Source of the DNA: Steromphala cineraria
Taxonomy: Eukaryota; Mollusca; Gastropoda; Trochida; Trochidae
Assembly: GCA_916613615.1 (NCBI GenBank)
Contig: OU744725.1
Location: 7,422,708 to 7,486,707 of the forward strand
Length of the DNA: 64,000 nt
Direction of reading: 5' to 3'
Every line of letters begins with the position of its first letter. The stretch's first letter is position 1. Made by a program: the position numbers and the translations under genes. Positions 1-12,600 of the stretch are shown piece after piece. Below the pieces are notes generated by a model. That model saw only the letters and a list, made by a program, of their open reading frames with translations, was not told the DNA's origin and searched no databases.

Positions 1-824
1 AGGTTTTGGCAAGGTTGAATTATTTTTTGAAGAATTCAAGCAACGGGTTAATGATATCTTATCTCAAGTAATGAAATTTATCTTACAATTCAGTAGTAGA
101 TATGACAATTATTCTTCTTTTAAATCAAATTTACAACCAGAAATATAATTATATAATGGTGACTGCTCTCTTAACCTTCCTGATCATGCCGAAATTACGT
201 ATTAGCATGGTCTGATTGCAAGATGAAGTGACTTGGGCGACACTGTAATGTTATCAGAACAGTGGGGTTGTGTAAAGTACATGATTTAAATATGGTTGAA
301 GTTGGCTTTAGTTTTGCTATGGTGTGGCCAGCATTTAAGAGCTTAAGATTTGAATAGTTACCATTTATTTGTACGTCATATATAAGTTAAGAACTAGTTT
401 CATCAATTTAATGGCATCTTGTAAGGCGAATGTTATCAGAGACTCATTATTCCAACCAGAGACTTTATATACACATATAATGTCTGTGATGTTATCAAAG
501 CTCTACAGCTCTATACCCACCATGCATTGCGTTTAAGACAAGTAAAAGTACATCTAACCTGCTCACTGTTGACTGTATATGGACCGAATGCCACACATAC
601 TGGTTACAAGAATCTGAAGAATTTAATACAAAAACATCATTCGGTATCCTACATAAAAAAACAGCTTAATTCTCCTTGGACCAAATCGAATTTCAATAAT
701 TATATGCTTCGGCTATTTAAAACAATAAAAGCATTTGAATGACTTTTCAATCAGTATTTTATTTTTAATTAGTTATCAATATTATCTGTAATACAATGAT
801 CAATTTTAACCCTCCCGCCGCCAG
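1..824. other. AT-rich non-coding sequence, presumed intron of the left-edge gene
   Basis: No exon with convincing splice sites and coding character is visible here. It most likely belongs to an intron of the gene whose last two exons are at 825-1502. Confidence 0.4.
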
Positions 825-1502
825 GACCTACAAAGAGTACGTAGCATGCCTCAGCGCCCAGTCAGACAGTTGTACGGACACACAGAGTTCAGAGAAGTTC
901 GTCATTGACTCAATCGTTGCTACCTCAAACGCCGCAATTGATCTTCTCAACTGCAGTAAATATCTATTTTGTTTCAACTTAAAGATGATTGTATAAGCTT
1001 ATTATATTAAATAAATCAGGAAACAATGAAATCTACATCAAGATATGATTGATTCCATATATTTCACGCCGTTTCGAACTTTGACGATCTCAATAGAAAC
1101 TTCTTAGACAACTGATGAGGTTATGATATTTCTATTAAACAGAATGAAATTTAAGTAATATTGCTGTATTGTGTTGAAATTAGGGGTAAAATATTGGCAC
1201 ATGGCATATCATTGGGGAAAATCGTTGATACAAACAATTTCCTTTTGTTTTTGTTTGCAAGTTTAATTTTTCAACTAAAATTAATAAAAAGAGTTCATAT
1301 GACAAGTTCATTGTCAATATTAGTTATGAATGACAATCATGCATTCAACGTGATACCCGATCTATTCAGGAAAAACGCGATAAACAATAATTATCATATC
1401 ACACCTTGTATAATCATTTTATCTGCAGACGGTGTCGAAGGGCGTGACGTCTCAATCTGGACGCTGACTGGCTCTCTCCTTGTCATCCTCGTCAACATCT
1501 GA
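825..1502 (+). CDS. 3' end of a small Cys-containing, probably GPI-anchored protein (5' truncated by window)
   Basis: Two exons join in frame. Exon 825-955 follows a CAG acceptor, begins with the last base of a split codon, and ends phase 1 at a GTAAAT donor. Exon 1429-1502 follows an ATCTGCAG acceptor and stops at TGA 1500-1502. The readable part is about 68 residues with three cysteines: a stretch starting TYKEYVACL, a C-terminal LLNC, then NGVEGRDV and a closing hydrophobic run (SLLVILVNI) with nothing after it. A short polar stretch followed by a terminal hydrophobic tail is the usual form of a GPI-attachment signal; this is inferred. The exon is GC-richer than its surroundings. Signal peptide and first domain must lie left of base 1, and I found no matching exon in 1-800. 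Its incoming phase (AG|G) equals the outgoing phase of the exon ending at 63722, so the two genes may belong to one family. I do not recognise the family. Confidence 0.66.
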
Positions 1503-1854
1503 CCAATGAGAGGGACGAAAACAGGACTCAACATCTATGTCAAATGATGACGGATATTTTCGTCCAACGTTGATCTACATAATGAGGGATTCTAATCTGA
1601 TTACGAACAAACTGTGTGTGAATGTGTGTGTATTTGAATCTTAAAGCATATCTTTATACGCCAAAACAAAATAATACTTCAGAAAATTAATGGAACGTCC
1701 TATATCAATATTTAGTATAGGGGAATTACATAAATCATAAATGAATAGTTATTTATACGGACAATTATTTAATGTTGATCTTTCACTGGCTTAGTTTTGT
1801 GTGTGTGTGTAGAGTTTGAGGATAACCATGGTTTTGGTGAAGGCCCTATACTTG

Positions 1855-1915
1855 TAATCTAGAATACAAATTTATCTTTTGGGACAATAAATATTATCTT
1901 ATCCTATCTTAAGTA
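1855..1915 (+). repeat. LINE 3'-tail-like fragment containing AATAAA
   Basis: The stretch around TTTTGGGACAATAAATATT, followed by TTATCTTATCC, is similar to the reverse complement of 6699-6743, which closes a LINE fragment. AATAAA at 1886-1891 is the first good poly(A) signal after the stop at 1502, so the left-edge gene may use a repeat-derived poly(A) site. The rest of 1503-2100 shows nothing recognisable apart from short GT runs. Confidence 0.45.
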
Positions 1916-2099
1916 GAACGTATAGCATTCATGCTATGCTCGATAACCGAGAGTGAATGTTCCGATGCGATACAATATATATACTAAGAGGCAAAAGTTT
2001 CTGTGATCGACAAGAAACTCATTTTCATAGGACAAGATATATTTATTCCGACTGTGAGTTTATAAAATTCTGATAGAGGACCTGTTGTCAGTTTGACAT

Positions 2100-2935
2100 G
2101 GAATAAATGATGGATGTTGAGTTCACAGGGCTCACAAAATGACGTTGAACGCTATGGGGGTTCAAGGCAAAAATCACACATCCAATATCGTGTATGTCCA
2201 CCATCAGTAACAATGCACACCTGACACCTGCGTCTCATGGAGCCGATCAACTGTCTCAGGAAGTCTTGTGGGATGTCATTTCATATCCTTGGAAGCTCAT
2301 GGCGGAGTTCTTGCAACGTTGTTGGTGCCAGCTGTAAACGCCGTTCCATCTCATCCCACACATGCTCAATCGGCCAGAGATCTGGGGATCGTGCAGGCCA
2401 AGGCAGGACGTCGACATTGTTCTGTGTCAGGAAATGTTGCACAACCCTGGCAACACGTGGAAAGCAAACCTTGACCATTATTGCTGCAAAACAGTACAAC
2501 ATGATTGTTCGCAATTTCGTCCCTGTATCGTGCTGCATTCAAATTTCCATCGACGATCTGTAGAGGTGTACGCCCTCCTGAGGTTATTCCGTCCCGTACC
2601 ATCACTCCCGCCCCTCCAAAAAGACCTCCTTCCATGACACACGGGGTGACGTAACGTTCTCTTTGAAGTCGATACACTCGTCTCCCATCTGAACGATGCA
2701 GCAGAAAACGTGTGTCGTCGGCCAAGAGAACCATTGCCCACTCACGAACCCTCCATCGCAAATGCTGTCGACACCATTGCAGTCGTAGATGTCGGTGCTG
2801 ATGCGTCAGAATGGGTCTTCTGGCAGGTCGCCGTGCACGCAGCCCATGAGCAGCCAGACATCTTCGAACAGTCCTTGCCGATGTGTAGGACGCCAGAACA
2901 TTCAGTCCTGGGTACCGGGGGAAATAACATGATTT
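2100..2935 (-). pseudogene. Broken Tc1/mariner-like transposase (DDE superfamily)
   Basis: Read on the minus strand, several frames carry successive pieces of a Tc1-like transposase. From about 2850 down: a stretch ending QHLRWRVREW, then LADDTRFLLHRSDGRR, a GGAGVMVRDGI block and a GRTPLQIVDGNLNAARYRDE block, and in another frame RVARVVQHFL followed by WPARSPDLWPIEHVWDE. The last block matches the family's (N/W)PIEH.WDE signature carrying the catalytic Glu. The region of the middle catalytic Asp (normally in a QQDNARPH-like block) is garbled, and at least two frameshifts split the frame. The N-terminal helix-turn-helix part is not visible, so the copy is 5' truncated and dead. The 2100-2230 flank resembles the element's 3' end; clear inverted repeats were not found. 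Confidence 0.85.
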
Positions 2936-2939
2936 ATGT

Positions 2940-4249
2940 ATGTCAAGGACAAGTTATTAACTTATTTAGTCTTTTTATATGATAGATGCATTTCTTTGGG
3001 AGTAATTTGAATGGTTGACAACTTCTTTATTCATGAATATGATCCTATTTTTAAAGGCAAGAGACTGTATGCCGAAACGTTGTATACCATGAACAAAAGA
3101 TGTTACTATCCAAATAGAGAATTGAACTCTTGACATGCGTCGCACGCAAGCAGTTTGTTCCTAAAAAAAAACAAAAATTAAGCAACTTTCATCATGATCT
3201 CAATCATATACTTTGTCGTGTTTAGAAACTTAACTCGAAATCCAAAGTTCTATACGTTCAATTCATTTCGTTATGTGATAGGACTTAAACTTTAATTCAT
3301 GGGAACAGCATCAGTTCGAGAATTAATTAAGTAAAATCAAGTGTTGAAATTAAAATCATTTGGCCGTCTCTTCGACCAGATACTATAATAAATTCAAGCT
3401 TTGCTTCCAACCAGTAGCATGTATTGTTTGCTTAAGGAAACCTGAGGAACTGAAGAGGATCTAGTTAAACATCTGTGAGTATCTATCTCTGCTCAAATAG
3501 GATATAGGCTACACAGAGCTAAGATCCTGTACATGATGACTCCCCGTACGAGAGGCGCAAATCTTCCAAATTGAGTGAATATTTTGTTTGCGCAAAATAT
3601 GTGAAACTTTGTTTGTATTTAAATGTTTGAATGCTTGAAACAAATGAAATCTAATGCAATTAGGACTACATTGATGCTTTACATGAACAATACAAATCAT
3701 TCTTATCAAGATTTAGTACCTATCAACCAAATAAAGACAGTAATAATTAGATATATATAGTCTTTGAATAAAGTTGGATACATAAGCCATTTGGTATAAA
3801 GGTCAAGTAAAAATAAAAAGAATTGATTATGAATATCATGTTCAATCCCAACTCGTACGTGGTTATAAAGATGTCAAACACTATTTGATTGGTTAGAAAT
3901 AAGAACTTTAAACAGTTACTTGTTCAGCAGTATGAAATTTTGTAAGAACCTTGAAATATGAATACATGGGAAAATTTCATCAAGCCCATATCATCCATGC
4001 ATTTTATACTGAATAAATGTTCCCAACCCTGATGCTAATATAGAAGCTTATTATTTACTGTATAGTTGTCGAGCAACCATCCAAGAATCCAAATCAAACG
4101 TTCCGATATTCCCCATCACCGAGGATACTCGAGCAGTCATGGATGTTGAACGACTGCCTGGGCTAGAACACCGAAATATTGATCCTGTGTCGAGTGTACC
4201 GAACACAAGCAAGGATTTATGAAACTTTTCTCAACACTCAAAATTACTC
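2940..4249. other. Intergenic AT-rich sequence, nothing recognised
   Basis: No exon-like open frame with splice sites, RNA gene or clear repeat was seen. Confidence 0.4.
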
Positions 4250-4593
4250 ATTTTCTCCCCACAGAGGTAGATCAAGTCATGAAATGTTGATACAGCCTCT
4301 GTTCTATTACGCCGAGTTTGTGGAATAGAACGGAGATGCCTGATTGAAGTTAATTGTGCAATCTGCGATGCTGTACTGAAATCATCATTTTGCTTACTGA
4401 GTAATGGCAAAAGCATTGTGACATGAACCACACATTCCATGACAGAAGCGTTGTCATTTGCTAAAGAAATTCAAATGGATTGTGTTGCAATTCTTTCCAC
4501 CAGGGGAAACTGCCGGAACCCACGGATTTCCGCGTAATAGAACAGAGGCTTATCAATATTTCATGGCTTGATCTGCCTCTGTCGGGAGAGAAT
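4250..4593. mobile_element. MITE, family CTCCCCACAGAGG, copy 1 (344 bp)
   Basis: Terminal inverted repeats: the left end runs TTTTCTCCCCACAGAGGTAG then ATCAAGTCATGAAATGTTGA; the right end is the reverse complement with few changes, closing GATCTGCCTCTGTCGGGAGA. Inner ends share GCCTCTGTTCTATTACGCC and its inverse. No coding capacity, so a non-autonomous DNA transposon. Closest relative in the window is 30847-31198. Confidence 0.8.
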
Positions 4594-6085
4594 GAATGAC
4601 TCATCATCCTCATCATTAATAAAATGTAACCTTCAATAGAAAATAGGTCCCGCAGCAGGACAGCTGACTATTTAAATAATCAAGATTTAAAAGAACATAA
4701 TAAAATAACCAATCTAGTTAAAACCAGCCATAATATTATCCGTCCCGAAGTATAAAGACTCATATTGGACGTAAACATTACAGCTAGTTTTAACAAGATT
4801 TCAAAAACACTGACCTTTATTGCGACATCTAACATTGGTCTTCTATCAAAAAGCATGATACAAATATACTCTCCCAAAAAGAAACGAATATGTATTTTTT
4901 TAAAGTATTTCTTACTTCACCTTAAAAACCAAAAAAGGCAAAACAAATTCAATGGTATCAAAGTGAAAATTTACAGGTTTATAGACAAAGAGTAAGCTAA
5001 GAGGATAACACTAGTTTTAGGTATGTGTCTGTATTCTGCTAACCATAAGATGGCGTCGAAGTCAGTGTTATGAATTCCTGCCATTTCAAGAGTTCTTGCT
5101 TGACACCAAAAAACAGGGGCGATAACTGGCCTTCATGATCGAATATCCACTTTATGGAATGCTTTTGTACAGTTTGGTGGACGTTTACATGGGCAGAAGC
5201 ACGTTTTTTTATAATTTTATATTTTAAAATATTTCACTGATAATTGTAATTTATTGCTAAATGTATTATATTGACAGTGTCAACAATCTCATTACACAAG
5301 CCAATCATCCATAGTCAAAAGACAAAGTATGAATATTCACAAAAAAATCCATTGGCGGCCATTTTTTTTAAACACCTTTAATTAATTTTGTGTAAGAAAA
5401 ATGAATCGCATGGCTAAACTTTATGTTATATATTTTAATTATTACTGCTCAATTTAGTTTAAATACATTGTCTTTCAATTGGAACCATTTATTTTCATTT
5501 TCTTGACATCGCCTTATGTTCCCCTAAAAACGTGCTACTGCCCCTTAATTTAAACCCCAATCAGGTATATGTTGTTAATAATCTCTATCCCTATGGCAAT
5601 AGAATGAAGAAAAATTGAAATGTAGAGATGTAGAGATTTGGGGTTTTGGTGGCAACTTTAGTTCTTTTGATCGAAAGTAGCCTGTAGGAACGAACCAATA
5701 ATGCGAAATAGGACGATGATGAATATTCTGAAGACAGATTAGTATGAATCTTGAAAATTCGGTTTCAATTTCACGCTCGATCACGTTTTCATTTCCGACA
5801 CTTTGTCGATAAATAATAATTGTAACCTTGTTCCATTTAAAATTGAATAACAAAATTTGAAACAATGAGTGCCTTTCTTTAGTTAAAGTAGAGACTCTAT
5901 AAACAGGGGGACCCGTACCTTGCACCAGAGGTTATCCTGTTATATAATGTCTCTGGTTACAGGTATCACACATAGCATTTACTCTTAAATATCACACTTA
6001 TATTGTTTCATCTGTTTTTACACTCGACAAAAATTCTCAAAATCACGTATGCGTTTCTTTTTTGGGAGAGCATATATATATATAT
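4594..6085. other. Intergenic AT-rich sequence, nothing recognised
   Basis: AT-rich sequence without a supported gene or RNA. The short open frames here lack splice context and family resemblance. A short (AT)n run occurs at 6069-6088. Confidence 0.4.
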
Positions 6086-6432
6086 ATTTCTCAGACACAA
6101 GAAGCTCAGATCAAAGTTAATAACTGTTGTGGGTTTTTTAAAACTTTAAGTCCAGTTTGTAGGCTAGAAAGAAAGCCTGGTTGGATGTATTCAAAATAGA
6201 TTGTGCAATCAACGACGTTGTTAAAAAATATCATTTTGGCCAATGCATGAATAATGGCAAAGACATTGATGAAAATGTCCACACTTTCATTGGCTGGCAT
6301 TTTAATGGTCTGTGCTGCATTGTATTTGCTTTTAGGGGAACGTGTCGGAAACCAGGGAATTTGGCTGTTGAGTACTGATGTTGGATCGGGGTTTTATCAA
6401 TTAGTTTCCCCTGTGGAGGGAGAACCAATAAC
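6086..6432. mobile_element. Degenerate copy of the CTCCCCACAGAGG MITE family
   Basis: The interior (GATTGTGCAATCAACGACG, then ATAATGGCAAAGACATTG) aligns with the interior of the 4250 copy (AATTGTGCAATCTGCGATG, then GTAATGGCAAAAGCATTG), and GGGGAACGTGTCGGAA matches GGGGAAACTGCCGGAA. The ends are worn, but the right end still shows TTTCCCCTGTGGAGGGAGAA. Length is close to that of the better-preserved copies, suggesting an older insertion. Confidence 0.5.
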
Positions 6433-6698
6433 ATAATACATTAAATATTTTCGGGAAATAGATTTACAAAGAATAAGATTAATATAATATTTCAAATATG
6501 GTTTATATAAATATATTTGGATGGTTAAATTAACCAAATTTATAATTATGTATAAAATTGAATATAGTGTTGATTTTTTAAAAGGGGACATTTAAAACTG
6601 AATATATTTTCCACGTTAATTGGCAAACATAGGCCCCACAGGCACATATAGGCAATTAGTCTGTCATTCAGACCCTTAAGCAAAAATATTCAATTAAT

Positions 6699-7010
6699 AA
6701 GATAAGATAATGTCTTTATTGTCCCAAGGGAAATTTGTTCTACATCATATATACAGTTCTCCAGTTACAAACAAAGCAAACTAAATGTACATGATAATAT
6801 TATTATGCATAAGATTTGTCTAAATAAACATGAACACATCCGATTTAGTCACACTCACATTCACTTGACTAAAATAGAAATATGACATTAATCAATAAAC
6901 TGCTCATTGTAGGAACGAACACTGTTTGGAATAAAAGAGTAGCGAAACCTGGTTGTTCTCCCAGTCGGCATGCGCAGTCTGCGTCCTGAAGGTAGCCAAG
7001 AATATTCCGA
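6699..7010 (-). mobile_element. 3' end of a LINE (non-LTR retrotransposon)
   Basis: On the minus strand the frame running from about 7010 to 6888 ends RRLRMPTGRTTRFRYSF then IPNSVRSYNEQFID and a stop. This is the usual closing block of LINE reverse transcriptases (basic residues, then SF.P..R..N). It is followed by about 190 bp of 3' UTR and a tail with GGGACAATAAAGACATT at 6743-6699. The 5' part is missing, as expected of a truncated LINE insertion. Confidence 0.6.
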
Positions 7011-9630
7011 AAAAAGAATATGTGATTGGTCACTTAAAATTTTATTTGTTTTCTTTGAAAGTTGCTGCTCATAAAAATCGACGTTTTTTTGACGCTCAGA
7101 AAATTGACAAAAGTATAGCAAGTCTAGAACACTCAGCTTCAGAAAGTTAAAACATGTTCTGAACTCCATTTTGTTATAATATGTTAAACGTTTAAAAATA
7201 TTTTCATTATTAAAATATTATTCAGAGACTAAATGAAAAGGCGTATAAATTTGAAACACAATCTAATAGTATTTACCGGTACGTCTAGGTCAGTATTAAT
7301 TTATACAAAATCATTCATAAATGCCATTCATTCTTTTCACTCAGGGGTTTCTCAAGTCATTTTCCCACGAAAAGTCATATATATATATATGGGGAGACAT
7401 TCATACAGGCCTGCCTGTGGCATGAATAACGCAATTCTGAGACAAACGATGAGCAAGTAGGCTATATGCTAACTTCCGTCAGTTGCGATTGTTATAATGT
7501 AACTTTTATTTAAATGTAATGCAAAGGTGATCATCGATTAATAAAAGCACGGATAAAGGAGAACTTTCAATAAAGTCAAGATAGATGAGCTATTTCACCT
7601 CCAACCATAAGGTCAATATGTTACATTTCTTTCAAAAAGAGAACATAAAGATGATATATTTTTGGTGTTTTTGTTTGGAACAGATATCTCTTTGTATCTT
7701 ATTTTCGATTAATTAAACGAATTCTAAAAAGATGCTTCTCGCCTTATACACGATACCGCGGTCTTATAATTTAAAAAGTAATTGAGTTACTTAAAAACTT
7801 TAAAACATTAAGACGAGAAACAGAAATAACAAATCTGTTTTCATGGGAAACAGAAAAAGAGGATAAGATGTGTATTTGTGGCTGTGGTGTTGAACTTGCG
7901 GTGACGAAGCAACAATGAAAGTAAAGAGTCCACGTTACACAATGCGTTTACTCTGTGTCACTCGTTGGCTGTCACGAAACTGCGCGAGCTGTCACGAACT
8001 GAATACTCCAAACATGGCCAGAATGTCAATAACGTTAGTGTGAATGGGCCTATCGCTGCAGGGAGATTGAAAAACTGCCCTTTGCACGCATGCCCATTCT
8101 TTAGTTTTCCCCCTAAACTACTTCCCTTACGGTATATTACATTTCAATAGTCATAGCTGCAGATTTCGGTCGACCGTCAACATTTTGTACAAAATCATAA
8201 TTAATTAAACGTCACTATGTAACAAATAAGGGCTCAAACCCCGCTGTAGGAAATTGCGTTACAGCTGTTATAGTCGTGATACACATGTTCGATGTTCAGT
8301 GACTATTAAAACAATCATCAAACTCAGTGATAAATTTACCCTGCTTCAAATACTCGAAACAAATTGAAAGGACTCATAAAAGTGTACACCCGGAGTCGCG
8401 GGATACAAGGTTCTTTTCATCGTGCTATCTCTAAAATATTGAAGGACTCGTTTTAATTCCGCAAGAACCCACAAGACATTGTGCTCTGAAAGAGTTGTAT
8501 GTCAGTTTTGTAGATTGCTCACTGCATACTGCATATCCATGTTAACTTTTTTGTCTCACCCGGTAGGTTGACAAAGCAACCTTACCAAAATAATTATTTT
8601 GGACTTTAACAGTTTTACATGCAAGGTACATCATGATCAGAGACTATTATAATGGCAGTGACAAAAGCTGTACAGTTTGAATACGTGAGATTAGTTGTCG
8701 CGCCAGTAGTATGAGAGAACTGTCATGGCGGAGAGGTGTTTATCATGTCAGCTGTTGGGATGTGTCGACTGAAGTTGTTCTCTACCAATTAAGATGCCGG
8801 TTAAATGTTTAATAAGTGATCATTACGGTTTGTGCATTATTTGTCAATTAATTATTCCAATCAAACCATAGTCTACTAACTTTCAAAAATTACTTAACAT
8901 GGGAAACCATACCGATCGTAAGGTGCCCCTTCTATTTTTTTGACAATGCCAAATACTGTCACTATCAGGGATATTTTCTGGAGTAAAATAAGCGGAAATT
9001 CTTTCTTGGTTTTATGCATCTACTTTCATGTTTGTTAGATGATATGTGCTTTTTGAGTCATATTCTTAAATATGAACTGGTGATGTGTGATTAGTCACAG
9101 GATAGATGTTATCAGGGAACAACAGGTAAAACCACTTCCTTCATTGTTGATATATCTGTCAATTACGTAAGAGAGTGTGCATGTATTCAACTTCCTAGTG
9201 ATCAATATATTTGATATTCAGACTACGTCAAACACTCACAGACAGGTTTAATACCAATCATTACAAGTGATAGAGTGTAACTTGATTACAAAACTCTTTA
9301 AATTTTCAACATGATAAAAACGACAAGAGAATTGTTTACATATTGGCTAAGCTTGCAATTTACTAGAAGCATTTTGATTTTTGATACTATGATACTACTT
9401 TTTGTCTTGGATTGTTTTAACAGTATAAAAGTAGGTTGGGACAGGTAAAAAAAATCTTGCATGGTGTATAAGCTTAAAACCTCAAACTGCTGTATAGATA
9501 TTTTGTTATCCGTCTAAAACAAATTTTTTAAAAATCAGCGGATGATGTGTACTCAGGGACAAAAAACTTCCCTTCTCAAAAATGAAACAATTGAATTTTT
9601 AGTCTTATCTTTTTCCCTTTTCTTTGGACA
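7011..9630. other. Upstream region of RAB3IP; no coding exon seen
   Basis: Mostly AT-rich. The acceptor at 9630-9631 in front of the first coding exon of RAB3IP implies at least one untranslated exon upstream. The stretches at about 7870-8100 and 8690-8790 are GC-richer than their flanks and are the likeliest places for a promoter or 5' UTR exon, but I could not fix a start site. Confidence 0.3.
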
Positions 9631-9649
9631 GGTTGAACAACTTTAGGTT

Positions 9650-9676
9650 ATGGACAAAGAATGTCAGTTGAGGTGA
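9650..9676 (+). promoter_or_regulatory. Short uORF overlapping the RAB3IP start codon
   Basis: An ATG with G at -3 and G at +4 (strong context) opens at 9650 and stops at TGA 9674-9676, after eight codons. It overlaps the main ATG at 9661 in another frame. If the transcript contains it, it would lower initiation at 9661 or force leaky scanning. Inferred from sequence only. Confidence 0.4.
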
Positions 9677-12600
9677 CTCTTCTAGCCAAGAAAGAAGTAG
9701 AATCTCCACAAGCGCCTGCCAGTTCCTCTGTACCAACCAATCTGACAGCAGTGATGCCTGGCGAGCGTGAACCGTGTGTGGGCCAGGAGTCAAGTGCTAA
9801 TCAGACTTCTGTACAGACTAACTCCCCTCCTAACCATGTCCCTCAAACAGTGCCATCAAGGGTTCAACAGAAACCTGACGGGACGAGCACAGGGGCTGAG
9901 TTTGGGGCCAGGCTTCCACCCCAGGGAGCCCCTGACCAGGACGTGCATCGGACTAACGTCAGATCAAATCCCAATAACGCAATAGCAGCTGTAGTCCGAA
10001 GCAGTGCCACAGCTGCGGCAGTTGGTCTTGTGAGACCAGCTGCAAGCAATGGGGGAGAGGTGTCTCAAACAGGTTCTACTTCTGAAGAGAAACAGACCAA
10101 TATCAAAACAGCAGTGACAAGGTCTGTGTCTTTTACACCTGTGACAAACGGTCACAGTGAGGAATCAGGAAAGACTGATCAGTAAGTTTCTTTTTTGTAA
10201 AAACATATATTTTGTATATTTTCTTGAAATTTCTTTGTCATTTCATTTGAAAATTGATGAGTTACTTTATTTGAATATGTTCATGTAATTATCTTGTTTA
10301 AATTTTATTATTTTTCTTAAATATGATATGAATCAAACCTTCAAACCATCTTGTTACAATCAATCACCTTATTTTGTTATAATCTTCAAAGTAAAGCATC
10401 ATTTACTAAAAATTTCATAACCTACTGTAACTCATTTGGCAAAGCAGCACCTGGTTTGACTCAAAGATCCTAATTAATGTCTAAAATTTTTGATGTCATA
10501 TCAGAAATTGATGGGATGACTATTGTCACTTTTTACTTAGATAAGTATAAATTGATAAAGTGTTTTGTTTGTTACAGGAAGGAGATGCCAGATGAGTTTG
10601 ACTGTAAAGTCGAGATGAGAAAACACTCACGTGGACATTTACGCCACGCCCACTCGGAGGCGGAGACATCAGACTTCAACAGCGCTCGAAGACGGAGCCA
10701 GTCTATGGCGGAGATCAAGGAACATGCATACAACAGGCTTCAGGAAGAACTATCTAAGGCACAGACGGTAGGTTTTACATAATTTCATTGACATGTTAAT
10801 GGGGTGCTTCAGAGGGTTTGCAGTATTTTTCTGCACTCATTTTCTGAGCATAGATGGTGGGGTGGTGCCAGTCTGATTAAAATCGACTGTGATTCGAGGA
10901 AAAAAGTGTAAAAATATTATCTCTAGCGGGGTTCGAACCTCACCCAGCCCGGCTTTCCTCTCATTCACAGTCTGAAGACACCCCTATTGCCCGCATGTTC
11001 TGACACAAGGTCATCTAGCCAATCGAAAGGAGCGCAGTGAAAGCTTCGTTATCCACCAGGGGCAGGTAACTCCAGTGTACCATTCGTTATACATGACCGC
11101 CGCTAAACGCTATTTATAAACGAGGATGTGATTGGATAGCTTACGCCTGGGTTTGTCTGCGCTAAACTGGTTATAGCAACACGCGATAGAGGTGGGTGCA
11201 TTCAGACCGAGACGGAGAGGATATCCCGAATGGTTCGAGCCCCGATAGAGACAACATTTTTAGCTCACCTTTACAAAGTAAATGTGAGCTTATGTCATGG
11301 CGCTTCGTCCGTCGTCCGTCTGTCTGTCCGTCCGTCCGTAAACTTTCACGAAAAAGACTACTCCTCCTTAACGAATTCAGATATCATTCTGAAATTGTAG
11401 TATGTTATACCCATGGTGATTCCTCACAGAAAGGTAGACGTTTCAGTTTTGAGAATCCAAGATGGCCGCCATGACAACCATATTGAATTTTCAATTAGAT
11501 TTCATGAAAAAGACTACTCCTTCTAAACGAATACAGATATCATTCTGAAATTGTAGTATGTTATACCCATGTTGATTCCTCACAGAAAGGTAGACGTTTC
11601 AGTTTTGAGAATCCAAGATGGCCGCCATGGCAGCCATATTGAATTTTCAATTAGATTTCACGAAAAAAGACTACTCCTCCTAAACGAATTCAGATATCAT
11701 TCTGAAATTGTAGTATGTTATACCCATGGTGATTCCTCACAGAAAGGTAGACGTTTAAGTTTTGAGAATCCAAGATGGCCGCCATGACAGCCATATTGAA
11801 TTTTCAATTAGATTCCATGAAAAAGACTACTCCTTCTAAACGAATACAGATATCATTCTGAAATTGTAGTATGTTATACCTATGGTAATTCCGCACAGAA
11901 AGGTAGACGTTTAAGTTTTGAGAATCCAATATGGCCGCCATGGCAGCCATATTGAATTTTCAATTAGATTTCATGACAAAGACTATTTCTCCTAAACCAA
12001 TCTAGATATCATTTTTATATTGTAGTATGTTATACCTATAGTGATTCCGCACAGAAAGGTAGATGTTTCAGTTTTTAGAAACCAAGATGGCCGCAATAGC
12101 AGCCATATTGACTTTTCAGCTGCAGATGTCAGATGACACATCATTATTATTAAATTTTAAGCTTTCATCAAGTGATCACTGGCACCATATAAATTCTCTA
12201 ATTTGAACTTACTAATCATAATATTATCTTAAATATGGAATATTTAAGATTGTCGTGCAAGTTGTTCTATATTTTTAAGTGTTTCTAAAAAAAATTAAGA
12301 TGAAAGACAAACATAATTGATTAATTTGTTTAAAATCCTTATGGTAACTAGCTGCAAAAACCAAATCACATTAAACATGTTAAATTTTAAACAATGGTAT
12401 CTCCCTTATATTCCTTTAAATACCACACATAAGGGGTCAACCAGAGTTCAGATATTCCACTATGCAGGCTGCTAGCATCACAGTGTCAGCTGCTAGTCTG
12501 TTGCATAATCAACCTGACCCAATTGATATGGTAGAGCAATATGCTATATATGGTCATGGCCCATGTGTATGCAATAAAAGTTATGGACTTGTATTCTCAT

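Noticed and set aside
527..742. 71-residue plus-strand frame
   Set aside because: No splice context, no family resemblance and AT-rich codons; probably chance within an intron.
9767..10155. Alternative frames over the first RAB3IP exon
   Set aside because: The frame starting at 9661 continues in phase into the Rabin8 coiled-coil exons; the others do not.
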